Positions 32,415 through 40,259 are shown, numbered from the stretch's first letter. The stretch: DNA of 64,000 nucleotides from CAZLRH01 sp964562015 (GCA_964562015.1 CAZLRH010000010.1:69339-133338); one strand, 5' to 3'. Numbers and translations are program-made. The notes: a model not told the origin generated them from the sequence alone.

Positions 32415-33404
32415 CTAGGGCGAGGGGCCGGGGCTAGTGGTGGTGGTCGTGAGGGACTGCACGTACGCCTTCACCGCCACGTCCATGCCGCGGGGAGTCC
32501 AGTGGCCGTCGGTTTTCCAATATAACCCGGCGGGGTCGGCTTCGCGGTCAAAAATTTCGCGCAGGTCGAGGACGCGGATGCCGCGCGCGGTGGCTTCCTT
32601 CTTGAGCACATCGTAACAAACCGTTTCGTAGATGGAGGAATGGTTCCGGGCGACGATGTACTGCTTGCTCGGGATGAGCATCAGGGTGAAGTCCGCGTGA
32701 TTGGTCAGGCACAGGGTATTGGCCGTTACGATGCATTGCAGGACGTCCGCCATTTCCTCGCCGACGAGCGCGGATTCGCTTTTCCGCGGGGGCGTGATGG
32801 CCGGCCCGCACCAGGTGCCGCTGTGGTAGGCAAACCAGTCCAGCCCGGAGGCCTTCCACTCGCGAAAATCCCCGGTTTCCTGAAAGTCATTTTCATAAAC
32901 GCCGTAGAGAATGTGTTGCGGGTGCAGCGGGAGCGCATAGCGCGTGAGGATGGCATTGTACTGCGGCGGACATTGCCGCTGCATCGCGAGGCTGTAGTAG
33001 AATTGCCCGTGTTTTTTGAAGAAGGCATAAAATACGCCGGCCGCCTCGTGCATGAACGAATCGCCCAGGCCGATGAATTCCGGCGTGGCGGTGGCCAGTT
33101 GCGTGATGGCCGCCGGATCGTTTTTAAAGCCATTCGGATCGGTGACGATGGGCTCGATGGCGACGCCTTCCGTCTTTACATCGAGCCACCAATCCTCGGC
33201 GGGAAAAGTGACGTTGAGATTCTTCTTCCAGAGAAAGCCGATATCGTCGTTCAATTCCAGGTACGGCTGCTGGGCCAGGAATTTGTGCACGCGCAGGTCG
33301 TCCACGGCGCGGGCGTGGTAATGCGCATAGAGAAAATAAATCCCGAGCGGCACGGCGATGGCCGTGAGGGAGAGCAGGGCCCGTTTAAACACAAGCGAAC
33401 GCAT
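32415..33404 (-). CDS. membrane-anchored SGNH/AlgJ-like protein
   Basis: A 329-residue protein with one N-terminal helix (LSLTAIAVPLGIYFLYA) and an SGNH-hydrolase pattern: IGLGDSFMHEA holds the nucleophile Ser, and WKTDGHWTPRGMDVA the Asp-x-x-His. AlgJ/AlgX proteins with this layout acetylate exopolysaccharides in the periplasm; acylation or esterase activity here is inference. The C-terminus is a Thr run. The ATG at 33404 begins at the anchor; upstream in-frame sequence is not protein-like. No MBOAT partner gene is near. Confidence 0.7.
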   Translation of the reverse strand: MRSLVFKRALLSLTAIAVPLGIYFLYAHYHARAVDDLRVHKFLAQQPYLELNDDIGFLWKKNLNVTFPAEDWWLDVKTEGVAIEPIVTDPNGFKNDPAAITQLATATPEFIGLGDSFMHEAAGVFYAFFKKHGQFYYSLAMQRQCPPQYNAILTRYALPLHPQHILYGVYENDFQETGDFREWKASGLDWFAYHSGTWCGPAITPPRKSESALVGEEMADVLQCIVTANTLCLTNHADFTLMLIPSKQYIVARNHSSIYETVCYDVLKKEATARGIRVLDLREIFDREADPAGLYWKTDGHWTPRGMDVAVKAYVQSLTTTTTSPGPSP

Positions 33405-33531
33405 GGGAGGAGCGGGGCGAATTCCCCGGGGGCTGAAGGCGTGCCACTCAACGCCAATCCCGCGAATGAGTCGAGCCGATTGCGGGTCCGGCAAGGAGCG
33501 ACCAGCCTCCACCGCAGTTCCCGCGAATGGG

Positions 33532-34710
33532 TTACGGGCCAACCGGCCGGATGGAGGAGGGCGAGGTGGAAATCGGCGCGTAAAAATCCACAGCCTGGTT
33601 TTCCAGCAAGATCATGGTGGCCGAGACGGCATGACCAAAGTGGTCTGTCACATCGATAGTCAGCGTCGTGCCCGGCGGCGGGCGTGTTCCGGCAAAGACC
33701 GAAAGTTGACCGCGACTTTGGACGGACGGGCCGGAGGTATTGGGTGCGGCCTCCAGCCAAATCCCGGCCAGAAAGGCGTCGCCGTCATAAATCTGGGGCT
33801 CGTGGAGAGTGCTGAATTTTACGACGTAGTGGTAGGGCGGCCAGCCGTTCAGCATTTGCAGGAAGATGCCGTACGGCACGTCGCGGCGCACGGTCTCCTG
33901 ACCGCGCGCATTGATGGGCTGAATGCCGCCGCCGCCGCCACCAAAGTTGCCCGTCTCGATACCTAACGAAATGCCCACGGGCTCGGGCTTGTCCGAGATC
34001 TGCTTTGCCAGCATCGACTTTGTTTCCTCCGGCGGCGCATGCACCCATTGGCCGGAGGCCAATAGCTGGTCCACCGCGGCTTGAAGGATGGCAGGACTGG
34101 CGGGGTGGTAGCGGCGCGTGGTCCAACGCATCTGGCTAAGGCAGTAGGCCAGGTAGTTTTCTCCGGAGTCGCGCCGGCCGCCCCCAGTCATTCCCATCAT
34201 TCCGTCGTTGGTGGGAAAGGAAAAATAAAAGGGAACGTCATTCACAAGGGTAAGGATTTCCGGCGCGTAGTCGGTGACCTGCTTACTGATCGAGGCGCCG
34301 TTCGCATCCCGTCCAAAGAAAAATGCGTCTGAGCTGAAAATAGGATTCCGAAAGGTTCCTCCTTCCGGAGCCTCAAAAAGCATCCGACAGAGTAGGATGA
34401 TGTCCTCGCCTGGATACAGATGCTGCGAAGATTCTGCCGCGCGGGCACGCATTTGCGCGAGGGCTTGCTCGCGCGGCATGGCTTGCAGGGCGGCGGCGGC
34501 TTCCAAATAGGCTTCGGAACGAAAGTTGGCTCCCGTGCCGAGGTGGCTGAAGTCAACCTGCGGGGCTGGCGGAGCGGCCGAAGCCGAAGATGCAGCGAGC
34601 GCGGCCGGCTGGTCGAGTGCAGGAGGCGCTTCCACTGCGAATACCGCAAGTTGGCTCGCTACGAAAAAAGCGGCCAGCAACCACCGCCAAAAAAGAAAAA
34701 ATGGTTTCAC
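33532..34710 (-). CDS. exported hypothetical protein
   Basis: A 392-residue protein with a GTG start, signal peptide (FFLFWRWLLAAFFVASQLAVFA) and an Ala/Pro-rich segment, then no recognised family. Features: LYPGEDIILLCRMLFEAPEG near residue 97, a Gly run (NFGGGGGGIQP) and a beta-rich C-terminus (LTIDVTDHFGHAVSATMILL) like a surface protein. It precedes the SGNH gene by 127 nt on the same strand. Confidence 0.6.
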   Translation of the reverse strand: MKPFFLFWRWLLAAFFVASQLAVFAVEAPPALDQPAALAASSASAAPPAPQVDFSHLGTGANFRSEAYLEAAAALQAMPREQALAQMRARAAESSQHLYPGEDIILLCRMLFEAPEGGTFRNPIFSSDAFFFGRDANGASISKQVTDYAPEILTLVNDVPFYFSFPTNDGMMGMTGGGRRDSGENYLAYCLSQMRWTTRRYHPASPAILQAAVDQLLASGQWVHAPPEETKSMLAKQISDKPEPVGISLGIETGNFGGGGGGIQPINARGQETVRRDVPYGIFLQMLNGWPPYHYVVKFSTLHEPQIYDGDAFLAGIWLEAAPNTSGPSVQSRGQLSVFAGTRPPPGTTLTIDVTDHFGHAVSATMILLENQAVDFYAPISTSPSSIRPVGP

Positions 34711-34805
34711 GAGCCAAGTCGGGGTGACTTTCCCAAACTATACCATTCGACCTTAAGAGTCAATGGGCCGTAGGTTGAGGCAATTGTACAGTTTACTCAC
34801 TTGGC

Positions 34806-34869
34806 GTAGGGACGTTTCTCTGAAACCCCGGTGACTATCGGGACGGACGCCTCGGAGAGGCGTCCCTAC
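34806..34869. repeat. GTAGGGACG inverted hairpin doublet
   Basis: Two opposite hairpin units, GTAGGGACG-TTTCtctGAAA and (reverse strand) GTAGGGACG-CCTCtccGAGG. The stems differ by paired changes that keep base pairing. It ends 3 bp before the ruvB stop codon. Confidence 0.7.
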
Positions 34870-34872
34870 CTC

Positions 34873-35955
34873 TCACAACAATTCTCCTTGCGGGCCGGTG
34901 CCGGCCTGTGGCGTGAGACCGATGACTTGCCAGCCTTTCGGCGTGAGGACGCGGCCTTGGGCCGTGCGCTGGAGGTAGCCTTCTTGAATCAAAAACGGCT
35001 CGTGCATTTCCTCGAGGGTGTGTTCCTCTTCGCCGACGGCGACGGCGATGGTGTTCAGGCCCACGGGCCCGCCGCGGTAATTGTCGGCCATGACGCGCAG
35101 GACGCGTTTGTCCATTTCATCGAGGCCATGGCGGTCGATCTCGAGCAATTCGAGGGCCGCGGCGGCGACGGCGCGGGTGATGCGGCCGTCCGCGCGCTGC
35201 TGGGCAAAGTCGCGCACGAAGTGGATCAAATTATTCGCGATGCGGGGCGTGCCGCGCGCGCGCGTGGCGATTTCGTGCGCGCCGTCGTCCTCGACTTTCA
35301 CCTTCAGCAGGCGGCAACTGCGGCGGACGATGGAGAGGAGTTCGTCGCGGGTGTAATAATCGAGGCGGGTTTGCAGCGTGAAGCGGCTGCGCAGGGGCGC
35401 GGTGAGCAAACCAGTGCGAGTGGTGGCGCCGACGAGGGTGAAGCGCGGAATCGAAAGGCGCACGCTGCGGGCGTTGGGGCCCTGATCGATCATGATGTCG
35501 ATGCGGTAGTCCTCCATCGCCGAGTACAGGTATTCCTCGACGGCTTTGCCCAGGCGGTGAATTTCGTCGATAAAAAGAATGTCGCCCGTTTCGAGATTGG
35601 TGAGCAGGCCCGCGAGGTCGCCGGCTTTTTCAATGACCGGGCCGGAGGTGATGCGGACCTTGGAATTCATTTCCTGGCCGAGGATGAAGGCGAGGGTAGT
35701 CTTGCCGAGGCCGGGCGGGCCGGAGAGCAAAACGTGGTTCAGCGCCTCGCCGCGGCTGCGCGCCGCGCCGACCATGACGCGCAGGCGCTCGACGGTTTTG
35801 CGCTGGCCGGTGAAGTCCTCAAACGACGGCGGGCGCAGGGCGGCCTCGGCGGCGGCGTTGGCGCCGGCGGGCGGCTGGTTGAACTGGTCTTGCAGGACGG
35901 AAACGCCCTTGGCAGTCGAGGGGCGCGCGGGGGCGCTGGCGGGTTGGTCGCTCAT
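34873..35955 (-). CDS. ruvB: Holliday junction branch-migration ATPase RuvB
   Basis: A 360-residue AAA+ motor. Walker A GPPGLGKTTLA, Walker B DILFIDEIHRL, sensor GATTRTGLL and arginine-finger region RARGTPRIANNL, then the winged-helix C-domain (VGLNTIAVAVGEEEHTLEE). A disordered 35-residue N-terminal tail is longer than usual. ATG start. ruvA and ruvC are not adjacent. Confidence 0.95.
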   Translation of the reverse strand: MSDQPASAPARPSTAKGVSVLQDQFNQPPAGANAAAEAALRPPSFEDFTGQRKTVERLRVMVGAARSRGEALNHVLLSGPPGLGKTTLAFILGQEMNSKVRITSGPVIEKAGDLAGLLTNLETGDILFIDEIHRLGKAVEEYLYSAMEDYRIDIMIDQGPNARSVRLSIPRFTLVGATTRTGLLTAPLRSRFTLQTRLDYYTRDELLSIVRRSCRLLKVKVEDDGAHEIATRARGTPRIANNLIHFVRDFAQQRADGRITRAVAAAALELLEIDRHGLDEMDKRVLRVMADNYRGGPVGLNTIAVAVGEEEHTLEEMHEPFLIQEGYLQRTAQGRVLTPKGWQVIGLTPQAGTGPQGELL

Positions 35956-36053
35956 GCGTCAGCGGGACTTTAGTCTTTCCGCCGACGCCGCCAAGAAGCA
36001 AACGCGGGGAGGGCGCGATTGACTCACGCACGTCGGCGGCGTAAAGAGTTAGT

Positions 36054-36875
36054 GTGCCTGCGCGCCCGCTTTCCGTCACCCTCAAGTCCGCCGTGAAAAG
36101 CGGTTTGTCGGCGGTTTTTCCGCGGTGGGCCACCGGTTTTTTTTCGGCGCGGGCGCGGGCCCATGCCCAGGCCGTGCTCGCGGGCCTGGGTTGCGTGGCG
36201 CTCAATCAAAAACTGCTGAAACAATTCGGCTCACGCGTGCGCCAAGGGCCGTTTGCGGGACTCGTACTTTCGCCTTTAACTCATCAGGAACACCTCGGCC
36301 CGTATTTGCTCGGGACCTACGAGCAGGAATTGCATCCCGTGTGGGGCAGCCTGCGGGGCAAAAAGTTTGGCCAATTGCTCGATGTGGGTTCGAAGTTTGG
36401 CTACTATGCGGTGGGCTTGGCGCAAAAATTTCCGCAGGCCGAGGTGGTGGCCTTCGACCCCGATCCGTGGGCCCGCCGCGCCGTCCGCGAAATGGCCGCC
36501 GCCAACGGAGTGGCGAATGTGGCCGTCGCGGATTTTTGCGACCTCACGTGGCTCCGGAGAAATTTGCGCCCCGGCGCCTTTATTTTGAGTGATTGCGAAG
36601 GCTATGAAGCCGTCCTTTTCAGTGAACCGGGGATTCCGGCGCTGGCGTCGGCGACGATGGTGATCGAGTTGCATGAACAATTCAGTCCCGGTGTCACGCG
36701 GCAATTGCAGGAAAACTTTTCGGCGACGCACCAAATCACGGTGATTGAGGCGCGGCCCGGGCTGCCCGCGCTGCCGCCGGAGTGCACCACGCTCAACGAG
36801 GGCGAGCGCGGTTTGGCGACGAACGAATTTCGCACCGGCGCGCAGGCGTGGCTTTGGTTGGGGCCGCGAGGGTGA
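36054..36875 (+). CDS. FkbM-like SAM-dependent methyltransferase
   Basis: A 273-residue protein with a Rossmann methyltransferase core: QLLDVGSKFGYYAVGLAQKF (motif I), VVAFDPDPWARRAVREM (acidic loop), GAFILSDCEGYEAVLF (motif IV, DCEGYE as in FkbM types). Substrate unknown. The GTG start is tentative. It runs divergently from ruvB, 98 bp apart. Confidence 0.75.
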   Translation: MPARPLSVTLKSAVKSGLSAVFPRWATGFFSARARAHAQAVLAGLGCVALNQKLLKQFGSRVRQGPFAGLVLSPLTHQEHLGPYLLGTYEQELHPVWGSLRGKKFGQLLDVGSKFGYYAVGLAQKFPQAEVVAFDPDPWARRAVREMAAANGVANVAVADFCDLTWLRRNLRPGAFILSDCEGYEAVLFSEPGIPALASATMVIELHEQFSPGVTRQLQENFSATHQITVIEARPGLPALPPECTTLNEGERGLATNEFRTGAQAWLWLGPRG

Positions 36876-36890
36876 GAAACCGGAGGGTGT

Positions 36891-36918
36891 TTGAAACTGG
36901 ATGGGAAAAGCCTATTAT
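36891..36918 (+). promoter_or_regulatory. probable promoter of the ParE-type pair
   Basis: TTGAAA and TATTAT with a 16-bp spacer, 34 nt upstream of the antitoxin ATG. A TTTAATTAAA palindrome (36925-36934) at the expected transcription start could be an operator. Confidence 0.55.
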
Positions 36919-36952
36919 TGCTTTTTAATTAAATGACGCCTAAGTTCAATCC

Positions 36953-37150
36953 ATGACCGACAAGCAAACTGTCGCGGAGGTTTTAAGCCGGTTGCCGGAG
37001 GACGTTTCAATTGGGCAAATCTCCGAGGAAATCCGTCTCATGGCGGCGGTGCAACGCGGGCGCGAGGATGTCGCTGCCGGGCGGATTAAAACGCACGCTG
37101 AAGTTAGTGAATTGCTGCAATCGTGGTCCCGGCAATGGAGTGCAAAGTAA
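36953..37150 (+). CDS. antitoxin partner of ParE-type toxin
   Basis: A 65-residue acidic/helical protein (TVAEVLSRLPEDVSIGQISE; RLMAAVQRGREDVAAGRIKT; HAEVSELLQSWSRQWSAK). The AAGRIKTHAEVSELL ending is typical of small antitoxins before ParE/RelE toxins. Overlaps the toxin start by 16 bp. Confidence 0.75.
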   Translation: MTDKQTVAEVLSRLPEDVSIGQISEEIRLMAAVQRGREDVAAGRIKTHAEVSELLQSWSRQWSAK

Positions 37151-37431
37151 TTTGGTCCGAAGCGGCCCTGGCGGACCTGCACGACCTTTGTGCTTACATA
37201 GCCCAGGACAATCCCGCGGCGGCCTTGCGCATGGGTGGGCGGCTCCTTGAGCAGATTGGTCTACTGACTTCAGCTCCTTTGCTTGGCCCATTATACGATG
37301 GAGGGACCGACGTCAGTTTGCGGATTCTTGTTTGTCGGCCGTATCGCATTTTCTACCAAGTAAACGAGGGGCAACACACGGTTGAGATCCTGCACCTCTG
37401 GCATGGAGCCCGTGAGGAACCTAAATTCTAA
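37135..37431 (+). CDS. ParE/RelE-family toxin
   Basis: A 98-residue toxin: VIWSEAALADLHDLCAYIAQ, ALRMGGRLLEQIGLL, VCRPYRIFYQVNEGQH and VEILHLWHGAREEP follow the ParE fold. ParE toxins poison gyrase; RelE members cut mRNA on the ribosome, and the two cannot be told apart here. The ATG is chosen over an in-frame GTG at 37123. Confidence 0.88.
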   Translation: MECKVIWSEAALADLHDLCAYIAQDNPAAALRMGGRLLEQIGLLTSAPLLGPLYDGGTDVSLRILVCRPYRIFYQVNEGQHTVEILHLWHGAREEPKF

Positions 37432-37433
37432 AT

Positions 37434-38546
37434 CTATCCCAGCCCCATCAGCCCGAGCTGCGTGCTGCCGCCGGGGACGCGGAATTCGGCGGTGTTCAAT
37501 TGGACGGGGCGGGATGCGAGTCCGGCCTTGCGGCAGGCGAGTTGGTAGAGGCCGCGAAACGTCTCCGTCCACTGGCCTTCACCGGTAAAGCGCGTGCCGA
37601 AGCGGGCGTCGTTCAGCTTGCCCGGGCCACCGCGCAAATCGCCAATGCGTTCGAGGATGCGGGCTTTTTTGCCGGGAAATTCGCGGTCGAGCCACGCCAC
37701 GAAAAGGTCCTTCACGGCGTAGGGCAGGCGCAGGATTTGGTAATGGGCAAACACCGCGCCGGCTTGCACGGCGGCGGCGAGCAATTCCGCCATTTCAGTG
37801 TCGTTCAGACCGGGAATGAGGGGCGCGAGGTTCACGCCGACGGGCACGCCTGCGGCGGCGAGGCGGGTCACCGTTTCGAGCCGCTGGCGGGGCGAGGCTG
37901 TGCGGGGTTCCATGCAGCGCGCGAGCGCGGGGTCGAGTGACGTGAGCGAAATCATGACGGCGGCCCCATGCCAGCGGGCCATTTCGCCCAGCACGTCGGC
38001 ATCGCGGGCGACGAGGGCGTTTTTCGTGACGATGGCGACGGGGTTGCGAAAGTCGGCCAGCACTTGCAGGCAGCGGCGGGTGATGCCGAAGCGGCGCTCG
38101 GCGGGCTGGTAGCAATCCGTCACGCCGCTCATGTTCAGGCCATCCGGCACCCAGCGCGGGTGGGCGAGGGCGTTGGCGAGCAACTCAGGGGCGCGCTCCT
38201 TGACCATGATTTTCGTTTCAAAATCGAGGCCGGCGCTGAAGCCTAAAAACTCATGCGTCGGACGGGCGTAACAGTAAACGCAGCCATGCTCGCAACCGCG
38301 GTAGGGATTGAGGCTGACGGAAAAGGGGATGTCGGGACTGTCATTGCGGCTAATGATGGACTGGGAATGGTCGGGGATGAAAACAGTGTCGGCGCGGCGC
38401 GGTTGTTCCAAATCCTCGGCGGTGAAGTGCTCCCAATCCGGCACCGTGGAGATTTGATCGAAACGGTTGGGCGGATTCTCCTGCGCGCCCCGGCCCCGCG
38501 CGCGCCCGGCGGGCGGCAAGGGAGCATGAAGCGGAGAATCTGACAT
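37434..38546 (-). CDS. radical SAM protein of the SplB/PA0069 type
   Basis: A 370-residue radical SAM protein; NPYRGCEHGCVYCYARP binds the 4Fe-4S cluster through three Cys, followed by AVMISLTSLDPALARCMEP and AGVPVGVNLAPLIPGLND. It resembles the spore photoproduct lyase-related group widespread in non-sporulating bacteria, whose function is unclear. The ATG at 38546 is preferred over 38555 because a -10-like box overlaps the first. Confidence 0.88.
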   Translation of the reverse strand: MSDSPLHAPLPPAGRARGRGAQENPPNRFDQISTVPDWEHFTAEDLEQPRRADTVFIPDHSQSIISRNDSPDIPFSVSLNPYRGCEHGCVYCYARPTHEFLGFSAGLDFETKIMVKERAPELLANALAHPRWVPDGLNMSGVTDCYQPAERRFGITRRCLQVLADFRNPVAIVTKNALVARDADVLGEMARWHGAAVMISLTSLDPALARCMEPRTASPRQRLETVTRLAAAGVPVGVNLAPLIPGLNDTEMAELLAAAVQAGAVFAHYQILRLPYAVKDLFVAWLDREFPGKKARILERIGDLRGGPGKLNDARFGTRFTGEGQWTETFRGLYQLACRKAGLASRPVQLNTAEFRVPGGSTQLGLMGLG

Positions 38547-38553
38547 AGTGAAC

Positions 38554-38581
38554 ATAATAGCAGTAATGGATTTGAATGCAA
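38554..38581 (-). promoter_or_regulatory. probable promoter of the radical SAM gene
   Basis: TTGCAT and TATTAT with a 16-bp spacer on the minus strand. The -10 box ends 7 nt before the ATG at 38546 and covers the ATG at 38555, implying a leaderless message. Confidence 0.5.
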
Positions 38582-38619
38582 GCGCGGGCCTTACCGTGGT
38601 TTTACGAAAGGCAGTTTAA

Positions 38620-38679
38620 CCCCAAAAAGCACACGAGGCACAAAACCCTGTTTTCTTGTGCCTTTTGTGCTTCTTGTGG
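38620..38679. repeat. AT-rich palindrome with GCACAA arms
   Basis: Left arm CCCCAAAAAGCACACGAGGC and right arm TTGTGCCTTTTGTGCTTCTT form an imperfect hairpin around CCCTG. A smaller perfect dyad CTTGAA/TTCAAG lies at 38685-38704. These fill most of the 205-bp gap before the HicB-like gene. Confidence 0.5.
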
Positions 38680-38760
38680 TCGATTCTTGAAAGTGAAATT
38701 CAAGACCGTGGGTTGCTGGTTTGCTAACAGCACAATACCTCGGTTACGCCTGTTCGCTCG

Positions 38761-39294
38761 ATGAATAATTTAAACTACGAGATGGTGATTTATTGGGACG
38801 CGCGCGACTCCATTTATGTCGTCGAGGTGCCCGAATTGCCAGGTTGCATGGCCCATGGAGCCAGCCGCCGCGAGGCCGTGCGCCAGGCGGAGGAGGCGAT
38901 CGCCTCGTGGGTGCTGACGGCAAAGGAGGACGGCGTGGAGATGCCAGCGCCGAGGGGGAAGCTAATGTTTGCTTGGGGGCAAGGCGCGAACTTCTTCCGG
39001 TGCTGCGACAGGGCCTCCAAGTTTTTCAAGTCCATCGTTGCCGATGGATTCTGTGGGGCAGCCCTGAAGCGCTTCTTCCGCGCGCTCAATTTCGTCAGGC
39101 GTAACTGGCTGTCGATAAACATTGGAAAACCCAGTTTCATCATTTCTTTTGAAGAAGTCGGGTGCGGTGGATGGGCAGAGGCCGCAGTCAATGCAACTGT
39201 GGTCCACATAAAAGCGACCAAAGGCGTTTTCTGGCAGGCGTTCTTTTGGATTGGCCATAGTAGGGTTTGGGTGTGTAAGGGCATTCTATCTTAA
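38761..39294 (+). CDS. HicB-like antitoxin with lost stop codon
   Basis: The first 71 codons encode a complete HicB-like fold: MVIYWDARDSIYVVEVPELP, GCMAHGASRREAVRQAEEAI, and the usual ending PAPRGKLMFA. Relatives stop there, but codon 72 (38974-38976) is TGG and the frame continues 106 residues through the antisense of the ferredoxin gene. The extension has no protein character of its own. No HicA toxin lies beside it, so it is an orphan. Functional status uncertain. Confidence 0.6.
   Translation: MNNLNYEMVIYWDARDSIYVVEVPELPGCMAHGASRREAVRQAEEAIASWVLTAKEDGVEMPAPRGKLMFAWGQGANFFRCCDRASKFFKSIVADGFCGAALKRFFRALNFVRRNWLSINIGKPSFIISFEEVGCGGWAEAAVNATVVHIKATKGVFWQAFFWIGHSRVWVCKGILS
38962..39258 (-). 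CDS. 4Fe-4S ferredoxin
   Basis: A 98-residue ferredoxin: CIDCGLCPSTAP (Cys22, 25, 28) and QGCPTESI (Cys67) bind one 4Fe-4S cluster. Electron-transfer role; partner unknown. Divergent from the LysR gene, with an 83-bp spacer to its preferred start, and convergent with the HicB-like gene, overlapping it by 14 bp even if HicB ends at its normal length. Confidence 0.85.
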   Translation of the reverse strand: MANPKERLPENAFGRFYVDHSCIDCGLCPSTAPDFFKRNDETGFSNVYRQPVTPDEIERAEEALQGCPTESIGNDGLEKLGGPVAAPEEVRALPPSKH

Positions 39295-39302
39295 TCTAGC
39301 TC

Positions 39303-39331
39303 TTGTGTTAAATTCATTAATCAAATATAAT
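39303..39331 (+). promoter_or_regulatory. promoter of the LysR gene
   Basis: TTGTGT and a perfect TATAAT with a 17-bp spacer. The -10 box ends 1 nt before the first ATG (39333), so transcription should begin after it; the ATG at 39342 is then the usable start with almost no leader. Confidence 0.6.
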
Positions 39332-39341
39332 AATGCATTTC

Positions 39342-40259
39342 ATGAATGAATTTCTGCCGACCACTCCTTTCGATCTTTACGAATTGCATTTGTTTCGGCT
39401 CGTGGTGAAGCACCGCAGTTTTACCAAGGCGGCAGCCCTGGCCGGCTTGACTCAAAGTGCGGTCACCCGGCAAGTGCAAGGCATGGAGAGCGCATTGGGC
39501 ATAGGTTTGCTGGAGCGAACTACTCGAAGCGTGCGCACCACGCCGGCCGGAGAGTTTCTTTTTAATGAATCCGCCCGCTTGCTTGGCGATGTGGAATTAT
39601 CTCTGCAAAGAATGCGCGAGGAATTTGTGGGCGCGAAGAAAGAGATTCGCGTAGGTGTCTCTCGTTCCATCGGGCTGGCCTATTTGCCGGGTTTTTTCCA
39701 TGCGACCTTGAAGCGCACGCCGCAGGTTTCCTGCCGGGTCACCCATGAATCGAGCGCGGATATTTTTTCCGCATTGGAAGCCAGCGAACTGGATCTAGGA
39801 GTATTATGTCCGCCCCGGCGTTGCCCGCCGACCGTGCGCGTGACGCACCGATTTACTGACTCCTTTACGTTAATTGCACCTGTCGAAGTGGCAGCGGCGT
39901 TTGTCGCTCTTAAGCCCGGACGGTCAGCCCGTGACGCATGGTTGGGCGCGTGCCGGTGGCTGCTGCTCGACGAAGCGGGCGAGACCGGGAGGCAATTGCG
40001 CGCTTGGATGGCCAAGCAGGGATGGAATTTCGCACCAGACATGCAACTAGATAACTTTGATTTGATTATCAACCTTGTGGCGCTGGGCTTGGGGGTGAGT
40101 TTTGTGCCGATCCGCGCTTTGGCCCTCTACCCGCACAAACACAACATCCAGCGCGTGGTTTTGCCGCAGCGCTTTATCCGCGACCTCGTTGTTGTGGTGC
40201 GCCGCCGAAAGACGATGCCATCCCATCTTACTCAATTCATCGAAAACATCCTGTTCTAA
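39342..40259 (+). CDS. LysR-family transcription regulator
   Basis: A 305-residue LTTR. The winged helix-turn-helix (YELHLFRLVVKHRSFTKAAA; LAGLTQSAVTRQVQGMESAL) is followed by a periplasmic-binding-protein-like effector domain (about 90-300). The effector is unknown. It is divergent from the ferredoxin gene, the classic LTTR arrangement, so ferredoxin is a candidate target. The start at 39342 is chosen from promoter position. Confidence 0.88.
   Translation: MNEFLPTTPFDLYELHLFRLVVKHRSFTKAAALAGLTQSAVTRQVQGMESALGIGLLERTTRSVRTTPAGEFLFNESARLLGDVELSLQRMREEFVGAKKEIRVGVSRSIGLAYLPGFFHATLKRTPQVSCRVTHESSADIFSALEASELDLGVLCPPRRCPPTVRVTHRFTDSFTLIAPVEVAAAFVALKPGRSARDAWLGACRWLLLDEAGETGRQLRAWMAKQGWNFAPDMQLDNFDLIINLVALGLGVSFVPIRALALYPHKHNIQRVVLPQRFIRDLVVVVRRRKTMPSHLTQFIENILF

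Noticed and set aside
34831..35973. A 380-codon plus-strand frame opposite ruvB
   Set aside because: It is the antisense shadow of ruvB; the minus-strand frame has all RuvB motifs.
36054..36098. Alternative view that the methyltransferase starts later
   Set aside because: The GTG start lacks a ribosome-binding site, but no later start gives a better one before the basic N-terminal helix, so the longer form was kept as tentative.
38574..38764. Possible HicA toxin gene upstream of the HicB-like gene
   Set aside because: The stretch is filled by a palindromic repeat and has no HicA-like frame on either strand.
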